The notes below the pieces were generated by a model, which saw nothing but the letters and a program-made list of their open reading frames with translations, searched no databases and was not told where the DNA came from. A program made the position numbers and the translations under genes. From assembly GCA_035947875.1 (NCBI GenBank), contig DASZJQ010000060.1, positions 1 through 5,380 of the forward strand: a DNA stretch of 5,380 nucleotides. Direction: 5' to 3'. Below are positions 1 through 5,380 of this stretch, one piece after another. Origin of the DNA: Bog-473 sp035947875 (GTDB lineage Bacteria; Actinomycetota; Acidimicrobiia; Acidimicrobiales; RAAP-2). How positions within the stretch are numbered: the stretch's first letter is position 1; each line of letters begins with the position of its first letter.

Positions 1-1
1 A

Positions 2-523
2 TTCCTCCTTCCCAACGGGACCTTCTTCATTGAGTTGGCCATCTCGATCATCCTGATCTTGATCATCATGAAGTACGTCATCCCGCCGCTCAACGCGGCC
101 ACGGCGAAGCGACAGGAACAGGTCAGATCCTCGCTGGAGGCGGCTGACCGGGCGCGGGCCGACGCCGACGCGGCCGATGACGAGCGGCGCTCGGTGCTCG
201 AAGAGGCCCGCGTCACCGCTCGCGAGATCGTGGCCCAGGCCAACAGCACGGCCGAGGCCGTACGCGTCGACGCGCAGACCCGAGGCCAGTCCGAGTTCGA
301 GCGCATCGTCGGGGGGGCCGAGGTCGAGGTAGCCCGGGCCCGTCAGGGCGCGGTCGAGGAAGCGTCGAACCGCTTGGGGCAGATCGCCATGGACGTGGTC
401 GAACGTGTCATCGGGCGCCCCGTCAGTGCCGAGGCTCACCGCGACCTCATTGAGGAGGCGGTCACTGCCTTGCATGCCGATACGAGCGGCAGCACGGCGG
501 CCGGCTCCGGGGCCCGCCAGTGA
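2..523 (+). CDS. atpF: F1Fo ATP synthase subunit b (first copy), 5' partial
   Basis: Peripheral-stalk subunit b of the F1Fo ATP synthase: one N-terminal membrane helix plus a long cytoplasmic helix that holds F1 static against the rotor. The reading frame is already open at position 2 and begins FLLPNGTFFIEL, the usual b-subunit lead-in (an NGTF motif followed by a membrane helix). The true start is therefore upstream of the window, and the in-frame TTG at 35 is internal. 173 codons are visible before the TGA at 521-523. Visible residues 8-27 form the hydrophobic segment, followed by a short proline turn (IPP). After that comes an Ala/Glu/Arg-rich region without helix breakers up to about residue 155, as expected for the b coiled coil, and then a Gly/Ser/Ala tail. 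The stop overlaps the GTG start of the next gene (GTGA). The protein is closely similar to its downstream neighbour; see the repeat entry. Confidence 0.95.
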   Translation, partial: FLLPNGTFFIELAISIILILIIMKYVIPPLNAATAKRQEQVRSSLEAADRARADADAADDERRSVLEEARVTAREIVAQANSTAEAVRVDAQTRGQSEFERIVGGAEVEVARARQGAVEEASNRLGQIAMDVVERVIGRPVSAEAHRDLIEEAVTALHADTSGSTAAGSGARQ

Positions 524-1032
524 GGAACTTCACCATTGAGCTGATCGTCGCCCTTATCTTGCTCTACCTCGCCTGGACGAAATGGCCCATCCCGCAGCTC
601 AAGGTGGCCATGGCGAATCAACAAGAGAAGATCAGGTCATCGCTCGACGCGGCGGACAAGGCGCGGTCCGAGGCCCTGGCCGCCGACGACGAGCGTCACG
701 CCGCGCTCGAAGAGACGCGGCAGACGGCCCAGGAGATCGTGGCCCAGGCCAACCGGACCGCCGAGGCGGTGCGGGTCAACGCGCAGGCCCGGGGTGAGGC
801 GGAGTTCGAGCGCATCGTCGCCAGCGCCGAGACCGAGGTGGCACTGGCGCGCCAGCGCGCCGTCGAGGAAGCGGCCAATCGCATGAGCGAGATCGTCATG
901 GACGTGGTCGAGCAGGTCATCGGACGCGAGGTCGATGCCGAGGCCCACGGGGCCCTGATCGACGAGGCCGTACGGGCCCTACAGGCCGATACCTCGGGCG
1001 GCGCGGCCGCCGGAGCAGCGGTCAGTCAATGA
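26..1032 (+). repeat. Tandem duplication of the b-subunit gene (two coding copies)
   Basis: The two b genes are tandem copies. Exact matches recur at a constant 509-nt offset: 224-244 with 733-753 (21 nt), 293-310 with 802-819 (18 nt), and 389-402 with 898-911 (14 nt). The encoded soluble regions align ungapped with about 96 identical residues in about 143 by my hand count. In the membrane part the offset becomes 506 nt (ATTGAG at 29 and 535), so one extra codon is present in copy 2, and similarity there falls sharply. The copies lie in different frames because 509 is not a multiple of three. Both encode full-looking products, so this is a functional gene duplication and not a broken copy. 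Confidence 0.9.
520..1032 (+). CDS. atpF: F1Fo ATP synthase subunit b (second, b'-like copy)
   Basis: Second peripheral-stalk b subunit, 170 aa, presumably pairing with the first copy in the stator. Residues 4-20 are a hydrophobic membrane helix that starts almost at once and ends in an unusual WTKWPIP turn. From about residue 28 to 155 the protein is a charged, Ala-rich helical region matching the upstream b subunit without gaps. It ends in a Gly/Ala tail. I chose the GTG at 520 because it overlaps the upstream stop (GTGA) and sits just before the IEL-plus-membrane-helix motif; the next ATG at 610 would remove the membrane segment. No good Shine-Dalgarno precedes it, so translation probably depends on coupling to the first copy. 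The stop overlaps the delta start (ATGA). Compared with the first copy it lacks the FLLPNG lead-in. Functionally it could be called b', but it resembles its neighbour far more than classical b and b' usually resemble each other. Confidence 0.93.
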   Translation: MRNFTIELIVALILLYLAWTKWPIPQLKVAMANQQEKIRSSLDAADKARSEALAADDERHAALEETRQTAQEIVAQANRTAEAVRVNAQARGEAEFERIVASAETEVALARQRAVEEAANRMSEIVMDVVEQVIGREVDAEAHGALIDEAVRALQADTSGGAAAGAAVSQ

Positions 1033-1979
1033 ACCCCGCGCTTCAGGGCTACACCGCGGCAGTCGTGGCCAGCGCCGGGACGGGCGCGCTCGCGGGCCTG
1101 GCCGCCGACCTAGAGGACATCGATCGCTTCGTGCAGACCAACGACCCCATGCGGGGCCTGCTGACCGACACCAGCTTGCGCGGCCCGGTGCGCCGGGCGG
1201 TGATGCTCGACCTGCTGGAGGGCAAGGTGTCCGAGCCGGCCCGTCGCCTGGCCGCGTTTGCCTGCGCCGCGGTGGGGGCAACCGACGTGCCGGCCGCCCT
1301 CAGTTGGCTGGCCAATCGGACCCGGCAGCTGGCCGACGGCTTCGGCCGGGAGGAGACGCCCTTGGGCCTGCTGCAGTCCCGCCAGCGCATCGGCGGCTTC
1401 GCCACCGCGTTGCACGAGGACCACTCCACCGCCGACTTGGAGTCGATGGAGGACGAGCTCTTCCGCTTCGCCCGGATCGTGCAGTCCACGCCGGCCTTGC
1501 GCGGCGCCCTGGTCGACCGCGACCTCTCGGTCGAGGCCCGCCAGGCCCTGGCCACCCAACTCCTGGAGGGCAAGGTGCTGCCGGGCACCCTCGACCTGGT
1601 CCGCTACGTCGTGGCGGGCGGGCGGGCCCGCGACATCGTCGGGTCGCTCGACTGGCTGGTCGAGCAGACGGCCAGGGCCCGCGGCTGGCGCATCGCCCGG
1701 GTCCGGGCCGCCAGCACGGTGGAGGACGCCCAGCAAACTGAACTGGCCGAGTCACTGGGCGCCCTGGCCGGCGCGCCGGTGGAATTGCAGGTGGTCATCG
1801 ACCCGTCGCTCCTCAGCGGCGCCGTGATCCAGATCGGCGACCTGCAGGTGGACGCCTCGGCCCGAGGCAAGATCGACGCCCTGCGCGAACACCTCATGCC
1901 GGGCGGTTCGGAAGACAGCAGGATCGGCGCCGGCGCGCGACCGACGGGAACGACGACACAGACAGAGGGAGCAGGCTGA
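1029..1979 (+). CDS. atpH: F1Fo ATP synthase subunit delta, long form with a repeated N-terminal domain
   Basis: Delta (OSCP homologue) caps the F1 head and links the alpha N-termini to the b stalk. The product is 316 aa, against about 180 aa for the common bacterial delta. The extra length is largely explained by two copies of the N-terminal helical domain. Residues 33-102 and 149-218 align without gaps at a 116-residue offset (about 22 of 70 identical by hand), sharing VQ..., (M/L)RG.L.D, LLEGKV at 62-67 and 178-183, and SWL/DWL. The C-terminal domain follows at about 222-290 (RIARVRAAST, then a VELQVVIDPSLLSGAVIQIG-like strand region), with a polar Gly/Thr tail at 291-316. The region matches delta best at its second N-domain and C-domain. 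The ATG at 1029 is set by the ATGA overlap with the second b gene; the GGAG at 1012-1015 is too far away to be a strong ribosome site. The stop overlaps the alpha start (TGATG). Long deltas are usual in actinobacteria. Confidence 0.93.
   Translation: MNPALQGYTAAVVASAGTGALAGLAADLEDIDRFVQTNDPMRGLLTDTSLRGPVRRAVMLDLLEGKVSEPARRLAAFACAAVGATDVPAALSWLANRTRQLADGFGREETPLGLLQSRQRIGGFATALHEDHSTADLESMEDELFRFARIVQSTPALRGALVDRDLSVEARQALATQLLEGKVLPGTLDLVRYVVAGGRARDIVGSLDWLVEQTARARGWRIARVRAASTVEDAQQTELAESLGALAGAPVELQVVIDPSLLSGAVIQIGDLQVDASARGKIDALREHLMPGGSEDSRIGAGARPTGTTTQTEGAG
1125..1682 (+). repeat. Internal domain repeat in delta (units 1125-1334 and 1473-1682)
   Basis: Two coding segments 348 nt apart encode related helical domains within delta. 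At DNA level only short identity survives, for example the 15-nt match at 1215-1229 and 1563-1577 that encodes the shared LEGKV. At protein level the 70-residue units align ungapped at roughly 31% identity. This indicates an old domain duplication that has diverged under selection. Confidence 0.75.
1964..1971 (+). promoter_or_regulatory. Ribosome binding site of atpA
   Basis: The purine run AGAGGGAG lies 7 nt before the alpha ATG at 1979 and inside the last codons of delta. It is the clearest Shine-Dalgarno-like sequence in the window and supports independent initiation on alpha in addition to coupling through the TGATG stop-start overlap. Confidence 0.6.
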
Positions 1980-3502
1980 TGGCAGAGCTGACGATCGACG
2001 CCAGTGAGATTACGGATGCACTCCAGCGGCACGTGGCCGACTACGTGGCCACGGTCGGAACCGAGCAGATCGGCCGGATCGTGGAGGTGGGCGATGGGAT
2101 CGCCCGCGTGTCCGGGCTGCCCGGCGCGGCGGTGAACGAGCTGTTGGAGTTCGAAGACGGGACGCTGGGTCTCGCACTCAACCTCGATGAGGACACCATC
2201 GGCGCCGTGGTCCTGGGCGAGGTGGACAACCTCGAGGAGGAGCAGACGGTCAAGGCCACCGGGCGGATCCAGACCGTGCCCGTGGGAGATGGCCTGCTGG
2301 GCCGCGTCGTCAACGCGCTCGGCGAGCCCATCGACGGTAAGGGCCCCATCACCAGTTCGGAGTCCCGCCGCATGGAGGTCCAGGCGCCCGGGATCGTCGG
2401 CCGCCAACCCGTGTCCGAGCCCCTGCAGACCGGGATCAAGGCCATTGACGCCATGACGCCGATCGGTCGGGGGCAGCGTGAGCTGATCATCGGCGACCGC
2501 AAGACCGGCAAGACCACGGTGGCCATCGACACCATCATCAACCAGGCCGGCCAGGGCGTGAAGTGCATCTACGTCGCCATCGGGCAGAAGAACTCCTCGG
2601 TGGCCCAGACGGTGGCCACGCTCGAAGAGCACCAGGCCCTCGACTACACGGTCGTCGTCGTCGCCTCCGCCGGCGACCCGGCCCCCTTCAAGTACCTGGC
2701 TCCCTACGCCGGGTGCGCCATGGGCCAGCACTGGATGGAACACGGCGAGCACGCCCTCATCGTCTACGACGACCTGTCCAAGCAGGCCGAGGCCTACCGT
2801 TCGGTCTCTCTCCTCCTGCGCCGTCCGCCGGGCCGCGAGGCCTACCCGGGCGACGTCTTCTACCTGCACTCCCGCCTGCTGGAGCGGGCGGCCAAGCTGT
2901 CCGACGCCGAGGGCGGCGGTTCGCTGACAGCGCTGCCGGTGATCGAGACCAAGGCCGGCGACATCTCGGCCTACATCCCGACCAACGTCATCTCCATCAC
3001 CGACGGTCAGGTGTTCTTGGAGTCCGACCTCTTCAACTCGGGCATCCGCCCGGCCATCAACGTCGGCAACTCGGTCTCCCGGGTGGGCAGCGCGGCCCAG
3101 GTCAAGGCCATGAAGCAGGTGTCGGGCACGCTCAAGCTCGACCTGGCCCAATTCCGCGAGCTCGAGGCCTTCGCCACCTTCGGCTCCGAGCTCGACAAGG
3201 TGTCCCAGTCCCAGCTTGACCGGGGCTACCGCCTGACCGAGCTCCTGAAGCAGCCGCAGAACGCCCCGGTCCCGGTGGAAGAACAGGTGCTGGTGATCTA
3301 CGCCGGCACCAAGGGCTGGGCCGACTCGGTCCCGGTGCCCGAGGTGCAGCGATTCGCCACCGAGCTGATCGAGTACTTCAAGGGCAACCACGCCGCCGTG
3401 CTCGAGGCCATCCGAACCAAGGGGGCGCTGCCCGACGGTGACGAGCTCGACCGGGGCCTCACCTCGTTCCTGGAGGGATTCGATACGGGGAAGGTCGACT
3501 GA
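1979..3502 (+). CDS. atpA: F1Fo ATP synthase subunit alpha
   Basis: Non-catalytic nucleotide-binding subunit of the alpha3beta3 head, 507 aa and complete. In order: an N-terminal MAELTI segment that contacts delta, a beta-barrel domain to about residue 95 (VGDGIARVSGL at 37-47), and a nucleotide-binding domain with Walker A GDRKTGKT at 172-179 and the Walker B region LIVYDDLSKQA at 260-270. The arginine finger that completes the neighbouring beta catalytic site is R368 in SVSRVGSAAQ. The C-terminal helical domain includes LDLAQFRELEAFATFGSELD. The length is close to the common bacterial alpha (E. coli 513 aa), so the roughly 35-residue C-terminal extension known in mycobacterial alpha is absent. 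The start is fixed by the family N-terminus, a good ribosome site and the 1-nt overlap with delta. All key residues are intact. Confidence 0.98.
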   Translation: MAELTIDASEITDALQRHVADYVATVGTEQIGRIVEVGDGIARVSGLPGAAVNELLEFEDGTLGLALNLDEDTIGAVVLGEVDNLEEEQTVKATGRIQTVPVGDGLLGRVVNALGEPIDGKGPITSSESRRMEVQAPGIVGRQPVSEPLQTGIKAIDAMTPIGRGQRELIIGDRKTGKTTVAIDTIINQAGQGVKCIYVAIGQKNSSVAQTVATLEEHQALDYTVVVVASAGDPAPFKYLAPYAGCAMGQHWMEHGEHALIVYDDLSKQAEAYRSVSLLLRRPPGREAYPGDVFYLHSRLLERAAKLSDAEGGGSLTALPVIETKAGDISAYIPTNVISITDGQVFLESDLFNSGIRPAINVGNSVSRVGSAAQVKAMKQVSGTLKLDLAQFRELEAFATFGSELDKVSQSQLDRGYRLTELLKQPQNAPVPVEEQVLVIYAGTKGWADSVPVPEVQRFATELIEYFKGNHAAVLEAIRTKGALPDGDELDRGLTSFLEGFDTGKVD

Positions 3503-3505
3503 CCA

Positions 3506-4429
3506 ATGGCCGGAGGCCAAGAACGTGTGCTGCGGCGTCGTATCCGCAGCGTGCAGTCAACCAGGAAGATCACCAAGGCGATGGAGCTCATCGCCGCGTC
3601 GCGGATCGTGCGCGCCCAGAACCGGATCGCCGCCAACCGTCCGTACCGGCTGGGGATGGAGAAGATCCTGCGCATCACCGCCGCGGCCGATCCCGCCGCC
3701 GCCAAGAGGCTGCTCGGCACACCGGAGGAACCGGTGCGGGTGGGGGTCCTCGCCATCGTGGGCGATCGGGGCCTGGCCGGCTCCTACAACTCGGGCGTCT
3801 TCCGCGCCACCGAGCGCTTGGTGAGCGAGCACGGGCGCAACGGAGCCGAAGTGACGCTGTGGACGGTGGGGAAGAAGGCGCCGTCGTATTTCCGCTACCG
3901 GGGCATCGCCATCGAGCGGTCATTTCCGGGCATCGCCGATCGCCCCGAGTTCGTCGACGCCCGGGCCATTGCGGCCGCGGTGACCGGCCCCTTCGTGGCC
4001 GGGGAGATGGACATGGTGCAGCTGGTGTCCACCCGCTTCATCTCGGCCGGGACGCAGCGGGTGGAGGTGCAGCAGATGCTGCCGCTCCCCCTCCCCGACG
4101 AAGAAGAAGGCGAGGCACCGGCCACCACGGCCGACACCGGCACCACCGATCTGGTGGGCTACACCGAGTTCGAGCCGGAGCCGGAGAAGCTGTTGATCAA
4201 ACTGGCGCCCCGCGCCGCCGAGTCCGAGATCTTCGCCGCCCTCTTGGAAGGGGCTGCGTCGTTCTTCACGGCCCAGCAACGGGCCATGGCGGCGGCGACC
4301 GACAACGCCGACGAGCTGGTCCGGACCCTGACCCGGGTCATGAACCGCGCCCGCCAGGACGCCATTACTACTGAGATCATGGAAATCGTGGGCGGCGCCG
4401 AGGCGCTCCGCCAGACGAAGGGAGCTTGA
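3506..4429 (+). CDS. atpG: F1Fo ATP synthase subunit gamma
   Basis: Central rotor shaft, 307 aa. The N-terminal helix carries RRRIRSVQSTRKITKAMELIAASR (about residues 10-33). The central domain has GDRGLAGSYNS at 86-96 and VQLVSTRFIS at 171-180. The C-terminal helix carries AATDNADELVRTLT and NRARQDAITTEIMEIVGGAEAL up to residue 301. The two terminal helices form the coiled-coil axle inside alpha3beta3. An acidic, low-complexity Pro/Glu/Thr linker lies at about 196-228. I see no counterpart of the short mycobacterial gamma loop, which should fall near residue 165; the sequence there runs VAGEMDMVQLV. The motif usually written SEHAARM before the RAM..ATDN helix reads SFFTAQQ here. The ATG at 3506 is 3 nt after the alpha stop; upstream there is only a weak purine run (GGGGAAGG at 3487-3494, 11 nt away), so coupling to alpha is likely. 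Confidence 0.96.
   Translation: MAGGQERVLRRRIRSVQSTRKITKAMELIAASRIVRAQNRIAANRPYRLGMEKILRITAAADPAAAKRLLGTPEEPVRVGVLAIVGDRGLAGSYNSGVFRATERLVSEHGRNGAEVTLWTVGKKAPSYFRYRGIAIERSFPGIADRPEFVDARAIAAAVTGPFVAGEMDMVQLVSTRFISAGTQRVEVQQMLPLPLPDEEEGEAPATTADTGTTDLVGYTEFEPEPEKLLIKLAPRAAESEIFAALLEGAASFFTAQQRAMAAATDNADELVRTLTRVMNRARQDAITTEIMEIVGGAEALRQTKGA
4418..4424 (+). promoter_or_regulatory. Ribosome binding site of atpD
   Basis: AAGGGAG, containing GGAG, lies 10 nt before the ATG at 4435 and within the last codons of gamma. It favours this ATG over the in-frame GTG at 4462 as the beta start. Confidence 0.5.
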
Positions 4430-4434
4430 CCACT

Positions 4435-5380
4435 ATGACGACCGCTACCGCCCAGGACACGGTGCCTGCCGGCTCACTCGAGGACGGCCGCGTCGTGGCT
4501 ATCGCCGGGCCGGTGATCGACGTGGAGTTCCCACCCCACGCCCTGCCCGAGATCAACCACGCTGTCGAGTTCAGCATCGAGCTGGACGGGAACACGTTCG
4601 TGGTGGCGGCCGAGGTCGCCCAGCAGATCGGTGACGGCCGGGTGCGCTGCATCTGCATGCAACAGACCGACGGCCTGGTGCGCGGGGCGCCGGTCCGCAA
4701 CCTCGGCCGAGGCATCACCGTGCCGGTCGGCAACGCCGTCCTCGGCCACGTGTTCAACGTCTTGGGCCAACCGCTCGACACCGACTCGATCGAAGGGATC
4801 GACGACTACTGGGAGATTCACCGCAGCGCGCCGGCGTTCGACCAGCTGGAGCCCCGGGCCCAGATGTTCGAGACCGGGATCAAGGTGGTCGACCTGCTCG
4901 AGCCCTACGTGCAGGGCGGCAAGATCGGCCTCTTCGGCGGGGCCGGCGTGGGCAAGACCGTCATCATCCAGGAGATGATCCACCGGGTGGCGCAGCAGCA
5001 CGGTGGGGTGTCCGTCTTCGCCGGCGTGGGGGAGCGGACCCGTGAAGGTACCGACATGTGGCTCGAAATGCAGGAGTCGGGCGTCATCGACAAGGCCGCA
5101 CTGGTGTACGGGCAGATGGACGAACCCCCGGGCGTGCGGTTGCGCGTCGCCCTGGCCGCGCTCACGATGGCCGAGTACTTCCGCGACGTGCAGAACCAGG
5201 ACGTGCTGCTCTTCATTGACAACATCTTCCGCTTCGTCCAAGCCGGCTCCGAGGTGTCGACGCTGCTGGGCCGCATGCCGTCGGCCGTGGGCTACCAGCC
5301 GACACTGTCAACCGAGATGGGCGACCTCGAGGAGCGGATTACCTCGACACGCAAGGGCGCAATCACCTCCTTCCAGGCCA
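4435..5380 (+). CDS. atpD: F1Fo ATP synthase subunit beta, 3' partial
   Basis: Catalytic subunit that makes ATP from ADP and phosphate. The first 315 codons are present and the frame is open at the window end; the C-terminal helical domain, including the DELSEED-region lever that contacts gamma, is outside. Residues 17-95 are the beta-barrel (GRVVAIAGPVIDVEFP). The nucleotide-binding domain has Walker A GGAGVGKT at 168-175, VGERTREG at 198-205 with the catalytic glutamate E200 (equivalent to E. coli E181), E211 (equivalent to E192), and Walker B LLFIDNIFR with D262. GRMPSAVGYQPTL follows at 279-291. The wording around residues 242-263 (ALTMAEYFRDVQNQD) is typical of actinobacterial beta. The N-terminus carries about 16 residues before the barrel, a little long but unremarkable. 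The gene starts 5 nt after the gamma stop. Confidence 0.98.
   Translation, partial: MTTATAQDTVPAGSLEDGRVVAIAGPVIDVEFPPHALPEINHAVEFSIELDGNTFVVAAEVAQQIGDGRVRCICMQQTDGLVRGAPVRNLGRGITVPVGNAVLGHVFNVLGQPLDTDSIEGIDDYWEIHRSAPAFDQLEPRAQMFETGIKVVDLLEPYVQGGKIGLFGGAGVGKTVIIQEMIHRVAQQHGGVSVFAGVGERTREGTDMWLEMQESGVIDKAALVYGQMDEPPGVRLRVALAALTMAEYFRDVQNQDVLLFIDNIFRFVQAGSEVSTLLGRMPSAVGYQPTLSTEMGDLEERITSTRKGAITSFQA

Noticed and set aside
35..37. TTG at 35 as the start of the first b gene.
   Set aside because: The frame continues upstream to the window edge and encodes the conserved FLLPNGTFFIE lead-in, so the gene begins before position 1. Starting at 35 would cut into the membrane helix.
1110..1741. Overlapping open frames on both strands within delta.
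   Set aside because: All are Arg/Pro/Gly/Ala-rich frame shadows of the conserved delta gene, with no family motif.
1604..3520. A 638-codon open frame on the minus strand opposite delta and alpha.
   Set aside because: It lies wholly antisense to clearly conserved atpH and atpA. Its product is a His/Gly/Asp/Val/Leu-rich low-complexity sequence with no recognisable motif. Long antisense frames are common opposite G+C-rich genes, because third-position G/C removes stops.
4474..5241. A 255-codon open frame on the minus strand opposite beta.
   Set aside because: It is antisense to the conserved Walker A and Walker B regions of atpD, with biased low-complexity composition and no recognisable domain; a composition shadow.
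1..5380. Search for a defence system, mobile element, CRISPR array, riboswitch, terminator or other non-ATP-synthase cargo.
   Set aside because: The window is covered almost without gaps by atp genes (largest gap 5 nt), and no inverted repeats, short direct-repeat arrays or T-runs after hairpins were seen. The only repeats found are the b duplication and the delta domain repeat.

Overview
This window is the central part of an F-type (F1Fo) ATP synthase operon. All six genes are on the + strand, and the base composition is strongly G+C-rich (by eye about two thirds). The protein sequences look actinobacterial. The alpha subunit opens MAELTI and has the phosphate-loop variant GDRKTGKT. The gamma subunit carries GDRGLAGSYNS. 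The beta subunit carries VGERTREGTD and ALTMAEYFRDVQNQDVLLFIDN. The delta subunit is long, about 316 aa. No feature pins the genus. Because b and delta are separate genes, and the alpha C-terminal extension and gamma loop of mycobacteria are missing, I favour an actinobacterium outside the Mycobacteriales, perhaps an acidimicrobial-type lineage; that placement is inference.

Layout: a 5'-truncated b subunit (2-523, start off the window), a second b subunit (520-1032), delta (1029-1979), alpha (1979-3502), gamma (3506-4429) and the first 315 codons of beta (4435 to the window end). By the usual operon order, a and c should lie upstream, and the rest of beta and epsilon downstream. Junctions are very tight: GTGA overlap, ATGA overlap, TGATG overlap, then gaps of 3 and 5 nt. 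No intergenic stretch exceeds 5 nt, and I see no promoter, terminator, RNA gene, mobile element or CRISPR array.

The genes build one machine. The two b proteins anchor in the membrane and form the peripheral stalk. Delta ties the stalk to the top of the catalytic head. Alpha and beta form the alternating hexamer, and gamma is the rotating shaft inside it.

The most notable features are in the stator genes. The two b genes are a recognisable tandem duplication: their cytoplasmic parts align without gaps at a constant 509-nt offset and about two thirds amino-acid identity, while the membrane ends differ. Delta contains a second, diverged copy of its N-terminal helical domain, 116 residues after the first. 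The order b, b-like, delta with a repeated N-domain looks like an unfused counterpart of the mycobacterial b plus b-delta fusion arrangement. I see no wholly new biological system here.
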